Below are positions 27,086-38,480 of a DNA stretch of 64,000 nt, piece by piece. Every line of letters begins with the position of its first letter. The stretch's first letter is position 1. The notes below the pieces were generated by a model. The model was not told the origin of the DNA. It saw only the letters and a list, made by a program, of their open reading frames with translations, and did not search any database. The DNA is from Osmia lignaria lignaria (Eukaryota > Arthropoda > Insecta > Hymenoptera > Megachilidae): the NCBI RefSeq assembly GCF_051020975.1, contig NC_135034.1:5580001-5644000 (forward strand). The letters run 5' to 3'. The translations under genes and the position numbers were made by a program.

Positions 27086-27972
27086 TTATTTTCCTGTTGA
27101 TTGCTTGGATCTCTGTTGTGCAAGGTATATGGCCCAGAAGAAACCAATTAAATTTACCACCAGAACACGTAACTGTAAAGAAATTTACAAGAAATGTATT
27201 TTTTATTTAAGACCACAGAAAATATATACTCAAACAATTTATTACACAATGATAATACTTACCAATGGTGGAACATACTTCAAATTCAGATACTGTAACA
27301 ATGTTATGTATTTCAAGTTGGCAGTAAGTACAGGCAAGTACAACTTTTTCAGTTGTTTGTAAGAATCCTCATATGTGTTACCCTGCAGTAAAATGAATTT
27401 TAATACGATAAAGTGTATTAAATTATGAATATAAATTAGCTATGAAGTAAATGATTATACCTCAAACAAAGCTATCATATATAATGCTAATGCTTGATAA
27501 CATGGTGTATATAACAATCTCTCTACCAATAAAAGTATAAGAGGATTCTTTAGTAATGGTTGCATAAAAGTATAAAAGTAATGTGGGGCAGGTCCTCCAA
27601 AAAGTAATCTATAAAATAAAATGATATTCTAATATAAAAAAATCTAAATGCGAATTATGGCGCAAAATTTGAGTAAATTAAATTTACCCAAAGAGAGCAA
27701 AGGCAAGTAAGCTATCTTGATTAAGACGTTTTACTCCAGAAATCTTTTGCGATATAAAATTTCCGAGAGTGGCGATTATGCAACTAAAACAAAAAGTAGC
27801 CATATCATATTTCATTCATCAATTTAATAAAATTTATTATTTATTCTTTCTCTCAAATTGGAACAGTAACATACCTGGTGATTGCTTTAGTTTTTAATGG
27901 GCTATTATAAAGACGCTCGAAATAAGCACTAGTAAGATGAAGTATGAAATTCGTTGGTTTAGATAGTGCCAT
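27086..27972 (-). CDS. PXMP2: peroxisomal membrane protein 2-like (Mpv17/PMP22 family)
   Basis: Five exons on the minus strand: 27972-27875, 27783-27688, 27608-27461, 27382-27263, 27172-27086; 549 nt, 182 aa (human PXMP2 is 195). The start reads MALSKPTNFILHLTSAYFER, then NNPLKTKAITS-like text (NSPLKTKAITS), GPAPHYFYTFMQPLL, a Cys/Leu-rich membrane segment and the C-terminal family signature LQYLNLKYVPP with LRVLVVNLIGFFWAIYLAQ. These match the Mpv17/PXMP2 family, small four-helix membrane proteins; PXMP2 forms a pore for small solutes in the peroxisomal membrane. The tail lacks the Trp residues common in the vertebrate signature, so another Mpv17-like member is possible. AATAAA is about 15 nt past the stop. 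It is convergent with Srrm234. Confidence 0.88.
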
Positions 27973-28446
27973 TCTTATGGCTTAATTCTTCTCTGTTTAT
28001 TAAGCAACTAAGAGGGAAGAAACGAGACGTAAACTTGATGTTCTTGTAAAAAATAGATGGATGGTCTGATAACGGTATATGCTAGATAATATTACAGCTG
28101 GGATATAAATGCTCCGAATACAAATTCAATTAACATAGTTCGCAATTAGGTTGTGCATTAAATAATTAAATACACCGCATCAATTATTATTCATCTGTTA
28201 TATTTTAATAAATTTTATCATAATAATAGGATATTATTAAAAATGCATAGTACTGATGAGTTTTAAAATTTTCGGGGAACCACTTTATATTAGATTAATC
28301 AAAGGTGACATACACAACATTTTATTTAGTTATAAAATCATTATTATCCTTAAAACTATTCTTTTTTTTACATAAGCATACGAATCTTTGATAATTATTA
28401 TATTATAACAATACAATACAATAGTTATTACATATTGAAAATTCTG

Positions 28447-28985
28447 CTTTGGGGTCCCTGACACCCCAAGACGATATCCGGTCGGTATACAGAGAGCGCC
28501 ATTGATGTATCGGGGTCTCTGAAACCCCGGATGACATAATGTCGGTATGCAAAGAGAATTGCCTGTGCTCAGGGGTCTCTGATACCCCAAGATGATATCA
28601 GGCAGGTATACAAAGAGCGCTATCCGTACTTCGGGGTCCTTAACACCCCAAGACGGTATCTAACTGGTATACAGATAGACTAACCCGCGCTTCGGGGTCC
28701 CCGACACCCCAAGATGATATCAGGCAGGTATACAAAGAGCGCTATTCGTACTTCGGGGTCCTTAATACCCCTAGACGGTAGCTAATCGGTATGCAGTAAG
28801 AGTAACCGGCGCTTCGGGGTCCCTGACACCCCAAGACCGTATCTAATCAGTATGCAGTAGGAGTAACCAGCGCTTCGGGGTCCCTGACACCCCGGATACC
28901 AAAACATCTGTATGCAAAGAGCGTCACTCATGCTTTGGGGTCCCTAACACCCCAATCTGATATCAGGTCCGTATGAAGAGGGCAC
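28447..28985. repeat. 61-bp hairpin minisatellite, nine units
   Basis: GGGGT boxes begin at 28451, 28512, 28572, 28633, 28694, 28755, 28816, 28877 and 28937, so the period is 60-61 bp throughout. Each unit has a short inverted repeat GGGGTCCCTGACACCCC (5-bp stem, 7-nt loop), then a GATATC-like box and a GGTATNCA box. Units differ by 10-25 per cent, but the stem bases are nearly invariant. Confidence 0.92.
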
Positions 28986-29029
28986 AACCAGTGTAACAAT
29001 CGTCCTCTAATTTCTTTCCGTAGTTTATT

Positions 29030-30245
29030 TAATTTTATTGCCGCATTTAATTTGCTGTGTTTATCTTCTTAGACCTATTGAATAAACTTATCAGAAGGCA
29101 GAACGTGTTGATTTAATTACTCCTGTGTGCATCCTTTACACTTCTGATTCCTTTAGATCTTTGCAACCATTACATCCCAGATTCCTTTACATGTCTGCAT
29201 TCTTGACATCCCAGCATTCCTTACACCTCTTCATCCCTTATATCCCTACATTCCTTTCATCCCTACATTCTTTCCATCCCTACATTTCATACATCGCTTC
29301 ATCCCTTATATCCCTACATTCCTTTCAACCCTACATTCTTTCCATCCCTACATTCCATACATCGCTCCATCCCTTATATCGCTACATTCCTTACATCTCT
29401 TCATCCCTTATATCCCTACATTCCTTTCATCCCTACATTCTTGTCATCCCTACATTCCATACATCGCTTCATCCCTTATATCCCTACATTCCTTACATGT
29501 CCTTATCCCTTTCCCGCGAAATTCTCGAAAAAAGCGCCCCCTAGTGGCAAAAATGTAAACTAAAATTTCGACGTCGAATCAGCGCCATCTGGTTTTGGAA
29601 AAAGGAACTAAATCTTGCTCAATTTTGGCCCTCTAGCGGCAAAAATGTGAACTAAAATTTCGATGTCGAATCAGCGCCATCTGGTTTTGGAAAAAGGAAC
29701 TAAATCTTGCTCAATTTTTGGCCCTCTAGCGGCAAAAATGTGAACTAAAATTTCGATGTCGAATCAGCGCCATCTGGTTTTGGAAAAAGGAACTAAATCT
29801 GGCTCAATTTCTGGCCCTCTGACGGCAAAAATGTGAACTAAAATTTCGATGTCGAATCAGCGTCCTCTAGTGGCGAAAAAAGGAACTAAATTTGTATAAA
29901 ATCGCAGGCCTTACAGCCGTAAAAATTTCAACTCAGTTTCAGGGAGGTACAGGTATGTATAGAATACAGGAATATAAGTGATGCAGGCATGTAAGGGATG
30001 CAGGGATGTAAGGAATGAAGAGATGTAAGGAATGTAGTGATGAAAAGAATGTAGGGATGAAAAGAATGCAGAGATGTTAGGAATACTGAGATGTAAGGGT
30101 TGCTGGTATGTTAGGAATGCAGTGATATAAGGGTGCAGACGGAAGTAATAAAATCAACACGTTCGTCTTCGTAAGGAGTTTATTCAATAAGCTTAGAAGA
30201 TAATTACAGTAAATTAGATGAACGCAGAACATAAAATAAGGGTAC
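29030..30245. repeat. 1.2-kb foldback element with tandem arrays in its arms
   Basis: The left end (about 29031-29150) and the reverse complement of the right end (about 30130-30245) align at roughly 80 per cent by eye, sharing TTATCTTCT, TATTGAATAAACT and GAACGTGTTGATTT in the same order. Inside each arm is a short-period array (left 29160-29505, built of CATCCCTACATTC-type units; right 29955-30130, the complementary type). The centre is a 93-bp array. Tandem repeats inside inverted arms recall foldback (FB-type) transposons. No transposase is present. Alternatively it is a locally duplicated inverted segment. Confidence 0.7.
29541..29900. repeat. 93-bp tandem array carrying CTCF-like motifs
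   Basis: Units start near 29541, 29633, 29726 and 29819 (period 92-93 bp). Each holds an alternation of GCGCCATCTGG and CCCTCTAGCGGC boxes about 46 bp apart, joined by a constant AAAATTTCGATGTCGAATC segment. The box at 29534-29547 read on the minus strand is CCACTAGGGGGCGC, which fits the CTCF consensus CCASYAGRKGGCRS at every position; the others have one or more mismatches. Confidence 0.85.
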
Positions 30246-30263
30246 ATGGAGGCCTTTAGCTAT

Positions 30264-30749
30264 CTACATGAAGCTAGCGGAAAGAATAAGAGAAAGAAAA
30301 GGAACTCGGTTTACAATATTTATAAATAATATATAATATATAAAAATATATGAATTTTATTATTTTTGTTATTTTATTATAAAAGATCTTCAGCATAATG
30401 ACAGTTGTTCCAAAAAATTAAAAGAACTTTTGCCCATAGAATATAAAACATAGAAAATTTAAACGATTTCCGCTATATGTAACGCACCGGTCCACTGTTG
30501 GCAAGAGTCCTGAGTATATTCTGCGCATGCGCACTACAATTATTTATTACAATACAAACTTGTAGATAATTAAGAAATTATTCACTCACAAACAATGAAA
30601 ATGATATATTGCTAATTACAAAAGAAGTAATTTGTCACAAACGTTAAAAATAGACTCACAATCAATCACAAACAATTTACAAACGAAATACACTAAGAAA
30701 AATTAAAAATAATCATATTTTATTATTCTTTCCGGCTAACTTCATGTAG
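30264..30749. mobile_element. candidate MITE with 26-27-bp terminal inverted repeats
   Basis: The segment at 30264-30289 (CTACATGAAGCTAGCGG then AAAGAATAA) is repeated inverted at 30723-30749 with about two differences and one extra base. The 430-bp interior is AT-rich and non-coding apart from a small GC-richer patch around 30480-30535. No clear target-site duplication was found, so the transposon class is open. Confidence 0.5.
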
Positions 30750-30867
30750 GTCAGCCTGATGCAGCTCAGTGACTACCAGTACAGATCGAGCTACGTATAC
30801 CTGTAGTCACTGTAAATACATACATAAATATACGTGTTTGTTCAAGTAGCTGACAAGCATTTAAGTC

Positions 30868-31221
30868 ATGGCTCAAGGGAAATTAAAAGTGAAAACTAAA
30901 GTACCCACATCGGCAAAAGGAAAAGCTAAGAGTAATAAAAATAGAAAGGGTCTTCCTATTCAGCGGCGGAACAGTAATTAATATTTACATGTGACTTTCA
31001 TTCTGTAGTTATAAATACATTCAATTTTATTAACACATTATTGTTTTTTATTAGATGCACCTATACAGCCAAAAAAGAAGAAATTTGAAGAGGCACACAA
31101 ATTGAAACAAATGATCAGTAAAACAGTTAATAGAGCAATGGAGAATGAACTGAGAGAAAAAGCTTTAGGTGGGAAAATGTCTCTTGTAAGAAAGGAACCT
31201 TCTACATCCCAGAAGAAATAA
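30868..31221 (+). CDS. UPF0390 family small basic protein (C19orf53-like)
   Basis: Two exons, 30868-30973 and 31055-31221, 273 nt, 90 aa (human homologue 99 aa). It starts MAQGKLKVKTK, which matches the MAQGxxK start of the family; the second exon reads APIQPKKKKFEEAHKLKQMI, then NRAMENELREKALGGKMSL. Donor GTAATT and acceptor TTATTAG give an in-frame Asn at the junction; without splicing, the first exon runs into TAA two codons later. About a third of the residues are Lys or Arg, so a nuclear or nucleolar location is likely, but the function of the family is not well defined. AATAAA lies near 31488. It is convergent with the myosin gene. Confidence 0.85.
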
Positions 31222-31987
31222 TTAAGAACAGTTTATATGTTAGTATTAATATTAGTTTAGGATATCTGTATATAAAATGATTGTTATTACATCTATTTAA
31301 TGACATTTATTTCAAACAAATATAACACAGTGAATATCATTAAATAGAGAGAATAGTATTACAAAGTCTTATACAAAACTGTAATATTTATAATGTTTAT
31401 TAAAAAAAAACTATCACTGTTAAGGAAAGAATTATTTTATTATGTTTTCTATAGATATGTTGTAATTTATCTAACATTTGGTTTTAAAATAAAGAAATAT
31501 GCAACAAGGAATAGAATTATTCATTTTTTAAGATTAACCTAATTTAATTTCATATGATTTTTCTAAACGTGAATGGCACAGTGACTTAAACAATATAAAT
31601 ATAGAAAAGGAAAATCATTTCTTTTAGTGCACTTATACGAGGCATTCATTAATAAATTACTTTTTTGTGCGATTACTTAATTTTATAAAAGGCACAAACA
31701 TTCTACTTTTCAAACAATTCTTGTCATTGGTAAAATTTCCATTTCACAACGAATGCACCAGTTATAAAAATAAACCTTATTTCACGGGATAGTTTACACA
31801 ATTCGTATAACAAGGTAAGAAATTGCGAATGTGGTTTAATAAATGTACTAAGTTTTAATATATTATCTCTTCTTAATAGTCTTCCATTGTAGATCACATC
31901 AAGTAAGGCTGCATTACATTGTACTTTATATGTTGAACACTTTTTTCTAAGTACAGAATTACTTCTATTTAAAACTTCTTTCAGATG
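31222..31987. other. 3' UTRs of two convergent genes
   Basis: AT-rich interval between the UPF0390 stop (+) and the myosin stop (-). It contains a likely UPF0390 polyadenylation signal near 31488 and T-rich sequence that would be A-rich on the myosin transcript. No gene seen. Confidence 0.5.
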
Positions 31988-34900
31988 TTATGGAGATGCC
32001 ACCTAGAATGTTTTGTGTAATTACAAGGAAAAATATAATTTAATTTTAATATCTTGAATTTGTATTTACCACTAGTAAATGTCCACTTTGTCTGTTTTTA
32101 CTAATAGCTGGTGTTGTACCAGTTCTAAATTCAATTACACCTTCTTTTCCACTGACTAGTTTATGTGAGACCCTACAAATAATAATGTAACATGAGTTAA
32201 AATTTGAACTTGTATGTAAATGTCTTTTTTTTTATACTTACGACTCCGTATTAACAATTTTAAGAATATTTGGATTGTTAGTGATATCAATTGCTTTTGT
32301 TAGCGCCTCTATTGTATGTGGTACTTCCAATATTAAATCACCCTGAGTAAAATACAAGTTTAAAAAACAATAAATTTTATATATATGTATAAAGAGCAAA
32401 GACGTCCGTCAGTGTCAATTTTCAACTTGACAACTACTAGGATTAGAGATACGCTTTACATATATGTCGTTAGAAAGGACTCGCTGAGACTAGCTCAAAA
32501 TTTTAGCTTCGGGGTTCCTGACACCCCGGATGCCATAACGTCAGTATGCAAATATCGCCGGCGCTTCGGGGTCTCTAATACCCCAGGATGATATATCGAT
32601 TCGCAGTCACCGGTTACTTTGGGGTCCCTGACACCCCAGATGCAGCAACGTCGACACGCGAAAAGCATTACTGGCGCTTCGGGGTCCCTACCACCCCAAG
32701 TCATCGGCCATTGCGCCATCTATATAAAAGCGGCGCAAACTATTCGTTAACTTACCGACTGCCGAAGGGTCGATTACCGACTGTCGGAAGTTCAGTCGAT
32801 AAGTCGGTAATTTATTGAGTAGTTTCAGCCGTTTTTGTATAGATGGCGCAGTGGTCGAACTTTAAAAATAATTCTAGGCGGTCTTTTTAAAATATAAGTT
32901 CGTCAAATAATTATTCTAATAATTTTTCGGTCTTGTATAAATATAAATATCAAAATAGCGAAACAGTGGCAAACCTTGTCCTTCTTCAACTCAGGCGGTA
33001 TCCTCATAATTAATAAATTATCTGATTCTCCAGTAACCACCAATTCTTCAATAGATTTATAAGGGAGCCTGTGCTTAAGTTTGAAAGTCTTCAGTGTGTC
33101 TAAAATGTATACTGCGTTTTCTGTTAAAATTAATACCCTCTCGCGGGGTTTATAACCATGTCGATCGTATTTAATAACAGGAGTCGCGTACTAGAAGATA
33201 CAGAGGTACTATTTCATTAATCGGTCTAGACATATAAAATGCAAAACAAAATAAAAATACTTTACCTTTATGGTTTCATCCCTTGGAAGAATGTTGTTAA
33301 TGAAACTCTGTCTTAATGCTTTATGTTCAGCACCGAGTCTATCATTTTGGAATCTCGGTCCCACACTTTTTGGATATGATTTCTTCTTTCCTTTAAATAG
33401 AGATTCAGCTAAAATCTTTAACTCAAATTGTTCCTTGTCTTCTCTTGACAAAGCTAATCTATATTTCCTTGCTTTCCATCTTTTGTATAAAATTCGCAAG
33501 TGTTCAGAAGCCTAAAGTCAATTAGAATTATTTGTTTTAATAAAAAAAGGATAGAAATAATTGATTATAAATCTTACTTCTCGACATGCGTATGGAGATG
33601 GGGGCCAATAATTATTCAAAACACCTTCTGGAAGTGTTTTAGAGAGCTTGATCAACCATTGATATTTCGCTAACTCGATAAAAGCCACGTTAATCTCAGT
33701 TGGTGGTCCATTTCGGGTAATAAATCCTTCAATAAATCTGCATAAAATAATATAAATTTGTACCTCATTTGAAATATCCTGTAGAAAAAGGATTAACTTG
33801 TAATACCTTCTAATTGTAATGACTGCTTTTTTTCTTTTTTCAGCCTCACGTTTAGCAAGCCATCGACGTATATATTTTTGGAAGACTATCGCCGCTTTTC
33901 TCATGTTTAAGAATCTTCGCCTTGTCCGTATACATTTCCATTTACTTTGAATAATAGCAGCTATCTCATGCTTCTTCATTTGAAAGGCGTCTTCCGTGTC
34001 GAATAACGTTTTGGGGAATCGAATGAACAGCTTTGTGCTGTACAAGAAATTTTTTCTAGTTTTAGAAACGTTTCTTGTACGTGTCAAACTTTTACTGTAT
34101 TTATTTTCCAAATAGTTCTTACTTGCCCATCCTGTATTCATCCTGTTCAAAACCAAGGAAACATACAAGTATCTGAACGCCTTCTTTAGCTGGACCATGA
34201 TAATTAGGCCAAGTTTGTGGACACAGGGATTTGTAACGTTGCAAAAACTGCTCGTATGGTCTTCTATAGGCGAAACCAGCTCGCCTTACTCGTAGATTCT
34301 CCATAAGACCTAAATACTTTACTTGGTGCAGCACAATCTTATCTTTGAATTGATCTAAAACAGAATACAAGTTATTTTAAAATGAATACAATTTTATTAC
34401 ATGTTACTCACTGGCCATCTTGTAATCGTTGGGTTTGATACAACGAATATAAGAAGGTTCCTTGTCCATAAGGATTTCCACAAGATTATTTAAGCTGTTT
34501 TTAAATTGTGTAATAGCTGTATCTGGTCGCTTCTTGCTGGTCAAATCTTTTACATCAAACACATTCTACAAAATTCATATATATTTATTATATACAAAAG
34601 TTGATGAACAATGAAATGTAAATCAATAAAAATACCTTGATGATCGAATTCGTTGTGTGGGACATTACTTCACGTAAATCTCTATATAACAAATCATTAT
34701 TTTTTTCCAAGAACCCACGGACATTGTATGTTACGTCGCCAGCATAATGTACCAATCTAAACTCCTGAAATGTGAATTATATTAGAAATGATTATATCAA
34801 AGAATTTCTTATTTAATTGAGGAAATTGAGTCTTACATCTCGTCCCATAACTTTCTGCGTTTGTAAGTCTGCTTTCATGTGACTTATGTAATGGGGATGA

Positions 34901-37900
34901 TTGTTCAAATTTACATTCAACTTCTCCAGGAAGCTCAAATCAGTTGGTTCACCAGGACGAAGGCATTCCTCATCCATCAAAGATATAATTCCTATTAAAA
35001 TATATTAAATGATCCAATATATCCACAGTAATTGAACCAATAACCATCAACAGATAGTAAGATGAATACCTTTATGTTTTTCTTCAATCAAATCGCAAAT
35101 AACTTTGTTATTAAAATATTGAATATTTTCCCAAGTTATTCCCTCCCTCAGATACTCTTCTTGCTCCGATTTCAACGTTAACTGAATGAACAACTGTTGT
35201 AACTTCTCGTTGCAGTAATTTATACAGAATTGTTCAAAGCTGTTGAACGATGCTTTCAATTAGTTCTTGGTAACAAAAGTAGCAATTGATATCAAGGATA
35301 TACGTACCTGTTCTTTTGGAAAATTTCGAAACCATAAATGTCCAGAATACCTATGACCATCTTGCGTCGTCGATCGTTAATCGATTGCAATGATTTATTC
35401 AATCTGGTCACGAGCCACGTGAATAATCTGTCATACACAGCTTTCGCTAATGCATCGCGTGCATAGATTGCGAATTCTCTGTTCAACGGGGAAATGACTA
35501 CGTCACCCCGAGCATCTATGGTGCGGTGTGTAAAAGCTTGCGCTAGTTGCTTCAAGTCGCAGCCCAGTAGCTGTGAATAAAATTGAAAAGAAGAATTAAT
35601 CAGTGAGAAGAAAATATTTGTTTAGTCTACGTTAAAACACTTACAGAGGCGACAGCCTCAACAGAAGCCGGCTTTAAAATTTGAGCGACTCCATCTTTCT
35701 CGGTGAATCCAACATTTCCCATGTGCAATACGGAGGCGACTATTGCGAATAAATCATTCTGTTCATGCTGACTCATTTCCATAGTCTTCATTGCTTTCAT
35801 TACCTCCTGGTATTGAGTCGCGTCATCAATAGTATCTACTGTGCCTTTCGTCTACAATTGTAAGAATATTATATAATCTATAATGTTTTGTAACAGTTCT
35901 TTGCCGAGGTAATAACTTACCCCATTGCTCAGGTAATAGTATGTATCCAAATTTCTCTTTAGATACAAGTCTCGTAGAGTCTCTTCACTTGCTCCAGCTA
36001 ATAATTGATAGAAGATGTGGAAATTACGTTCACCAGAAAATTGATGAACCACCCTTGACTTCTCCAGTAGATAATTCAAGATATTTCCACCAATTGGATC
36101 TCCCTAAAATTAAGAAATGTGTTAATCTAAGGAGTATTTTATTTCACTTAAATAATCGTATCTATATTGAAAACGTAGATAATGATAGAAAATGAGAAGA
36201 GAGAGTGAGTTTTATTTGTACCTGGAAATTAAATTGGATATCCATGTACTTGCCGAAACGGGACGAATTATCATTGCGATCAGTTTTCGCATTTCCGAAT
36301 GCTTCGAGTACAGGATTGCTACCGATCAATTTATCATTTACTTCTTCCACTTGTTTCTTGTGGCCGGTCGCGGCTGCGATAAATTCCAGGACCTTCTTCG
36401 AAGCTTCGGTCTTTCCTGAACCGGATTCGCCTACGTAACGAGTTCAAGTAACGTTAAATTTATCTAATTGGTTACAAGAATTTTCGTGGATCTCTAATTA
36501 ACGTTTTGACTGCCAATTATCAAATCAACGTAACAAATTAAGACGTTGAATTTAATATAATCCAATATGTTAAAGGATATTCTAAGTGGCACATTATATT
36601 ATTTTTTAAGGTAATAAGTAGACAGTTTAACTTGTTAATTGGATCAACTTCAGTTGTTTAAATTTGCTTCATACCAGAGATGAGAATACACTGATCCAGA
36701 TTTTCTTTCAACAGGGACTGATAAGCGGTATCTGCGAGTGCAAAGCTGAAATAGAAAATTCTTAATGACCATACTGAGAAAGATAAATGATACTTTTTAG
36801 TTTCTGATTGTATATTACATGTGTGGAGGAGCCTGGAAGAAGTTTCTACGATGATAGTACTGGATAGTTTCTTGATTGTAAATTGGCAATTTCTTGTAAG
36901 GATTCACAGATACCAGTACTTGACCAATGTATGTCTGCAAAAGAAAGATATTATAAATGAAATTCGTTAGATGGAGATAGATTCAGAACACTTATCTTAA
37001 GTAAGGATAATTAAATTAACAGACTTGCAAAATAAGACTATCTTACATAAATCAGATCCTCGTGAAAACGTTTTCGCAGATTGTCGATGAACGCATTCTC
37101 GTTCTGGAAATCCTCCAGGAGGACAAAATCCTGGACTCCGACGCGATCACGTTCGTGAAGACCACGTTCCATTTTTCTGCGTAACTCGTGGTCAGTCCTG
37201 GGGACTTCCGGTGCTTTACCGGAATCTTTTACACCACCTCCAGTGTCGGATACCGCGTGTTCCTCGCTGAAACATTTTCAAAACGCATTTTAACGTCAGG
37301 TATAATAATTGAAGAGGTACAAATTTTTAAGGAGATCGTCTAATTTAATTTCACAAACGAAGGGATACAATTAATTTATCTGAAAAGTGAAGCTTCAAGT
37401 AGTATTCCTTGCAAAATAAAATGTTGACCGAATTGAAAATTTATATTGGTCGTTTTACCAAAATTTGCATAATTGCTCGTGAGTGTAACGTATACGTTTC
37501 GTGACTGGATATCGAACACGAGAAAGTGCAGAGTTGGATTATTGTTCAATCACCACACCGGAAACGAAATCAACACCCTGAACTTCAACGGCGCTTCACG
37601 CGAGCGGTGTCGATTTTCCGCGTGCGGTCGCATCGCGAGTATTATAAGAAAAATCCGCGAACAGGGAAGGAAGGAGTTTTGTTTCTTTCCTATTTTTCAA
37701 CTCCATTACTTTTTCTGAATTTTCCATTTCATAAAATATACAAAGTGAAATAATTTTCATAACTATTACATTGTACTTCTCTGGACGATCAGCTATCGTG
37801 AACTGTTTCTTTCATCTAGAGTGAAGAATAGAGGAACGTTGTCACATAGCAACTCGATAATTGAATATAAAATAAATGACGATCTTAAATTATTGCTCAG

Positions 37901-38480
37901 CTGAGCGATGTATGAAAATGGTAGAAGATGGGATATTATTATTGTTGTTGTTTTTTGAACGCCACAGTAAAATTGGGCATTTTTTATGGGACGTATTAAA
38001 ACTCTAATTACTATGAATAGTAATAATTAATTTTCAAATTTCAACCTTTCTATTTTCCATTTCAAATTATTTGTACCATAGCAATATTACTTAAAATAAT
38101 GTTTTTCTATCGTTTTCTTTTAATTATTACAGACGTGTGTAAGTTGTGGGACCGGTCACCGGTGACCCCTAATACACGTTGTGTATTATGTCGGTTATTG
38201 ATTAAAAAATCATATTGTATCAATCTGTATCGATTTTCTACAAATTTTCCTAGTAGTACAATCACTCTTCAGCTTTAATTGAATTGCAAGCGATAAAGTT
38301 CTTGATTAGATATTGAAATAATGTTGATGGAATACCGATAAAGTTGTTTCCAACTACAGAATTCCTAATATAAGTGTTTGTTCGTCAAAAGACACGAGTG
38401 ATACTAAAATAAAATTGTTACTATATTACAGTAAATGATGGAGATTAAGTGGACCAATGTGGAACGAACACTTACCCCAT
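31988..38480 (-). CDS. Myo61F: unconventional myosin class I, Myo1C type (Drosophila Myo61F)
   Basis: Minus-strand coding exons: 38480-38476, 37266-37047, 36934-36819, 36745-36675, 36430-36222, 36103-35921, 35851-35645, 35570-35308, 35239-35070, 34991-34837, 34764-34636, 34565-34412, 34354-34123, 34037-33807, 33737-33578, 33511-33266, 33190-32975, 32342-32242, 32172-32070, 32002-31988. All phases fit; 3186 nt, 1061 aa, or 1028 aa from the internal Met at 37172. It is an actin-based, membrane-linked motor. Seen: P-loop GESGSGKT (138-145), switch I NDNSSRFGKY, switch II DIYGFE (414-419), an acidic TEDS residue (Asp, 16 before DALAK), three IQ motifs in the neck, and a TH1/PH tail with KYDRHGYKPRER, the lipid-binding signature of Myo1C. 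The last exon adds only VASP. Donor GTTTGC after 32975 is weak. Drosophila class I myosins take part in left-right asymmetry and gut epithelium. Confidence 0.95.
32506..32702. repeat. second cluster of the hairpin minisatellite, inside a myosin intron
   Basis: Four GGGGT...ACCCC units begin at 32511, 32568, 32621 and 32681, with the same stem and the same CTTCGGGGT lead-in as the array at 28.45 kb but irregular spacing (57, 53, 60 bp). They lie in the 632-bp intron between the myosin exons at 32975 and 32342, the intron with the weak donor. Confidence 0.88.
38150..38172. repeat. perfect palindrome in the myosin 5' intron
   Basis: GGTCACCGGTGACC is a perfect 14-bp palindrome flanked by GGGACC and CCTAAT. 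Its GGTC...GACC form resembles the palindrome inside the MITE at 47.3 kb (GGTCCCCAGGGACC). It is probably the remnant of a short mobile hairpin rather than a protein site. Confidence 0.6.

Larger units (their letters stand above)
27973..30867. other. repeat-rich intergenic block between two divergent genes
   Basis: PXMP2 (-) and the UPF0390 gene (+) start on either side of it. It contains, in order, AT-rich DNA (27973-28440), a 61-bp hairpin minisatellite, a foldback structure with tandem arrays in its arms and centre, a MITE-like element and the UPF0390 promoter. No conserved protein is encoded; the one longer open frame (29125-29544) is a translation of the arm array. Confidence 0.7.

Noticed and set aside
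29125..29544. 139-codon open frame rich in Ser, His, Pro and Tyr
   Set aside because: It is a translation of the short-period array in the left foldback arm; the repetitive peptide simply mirrors the DNA repeat.
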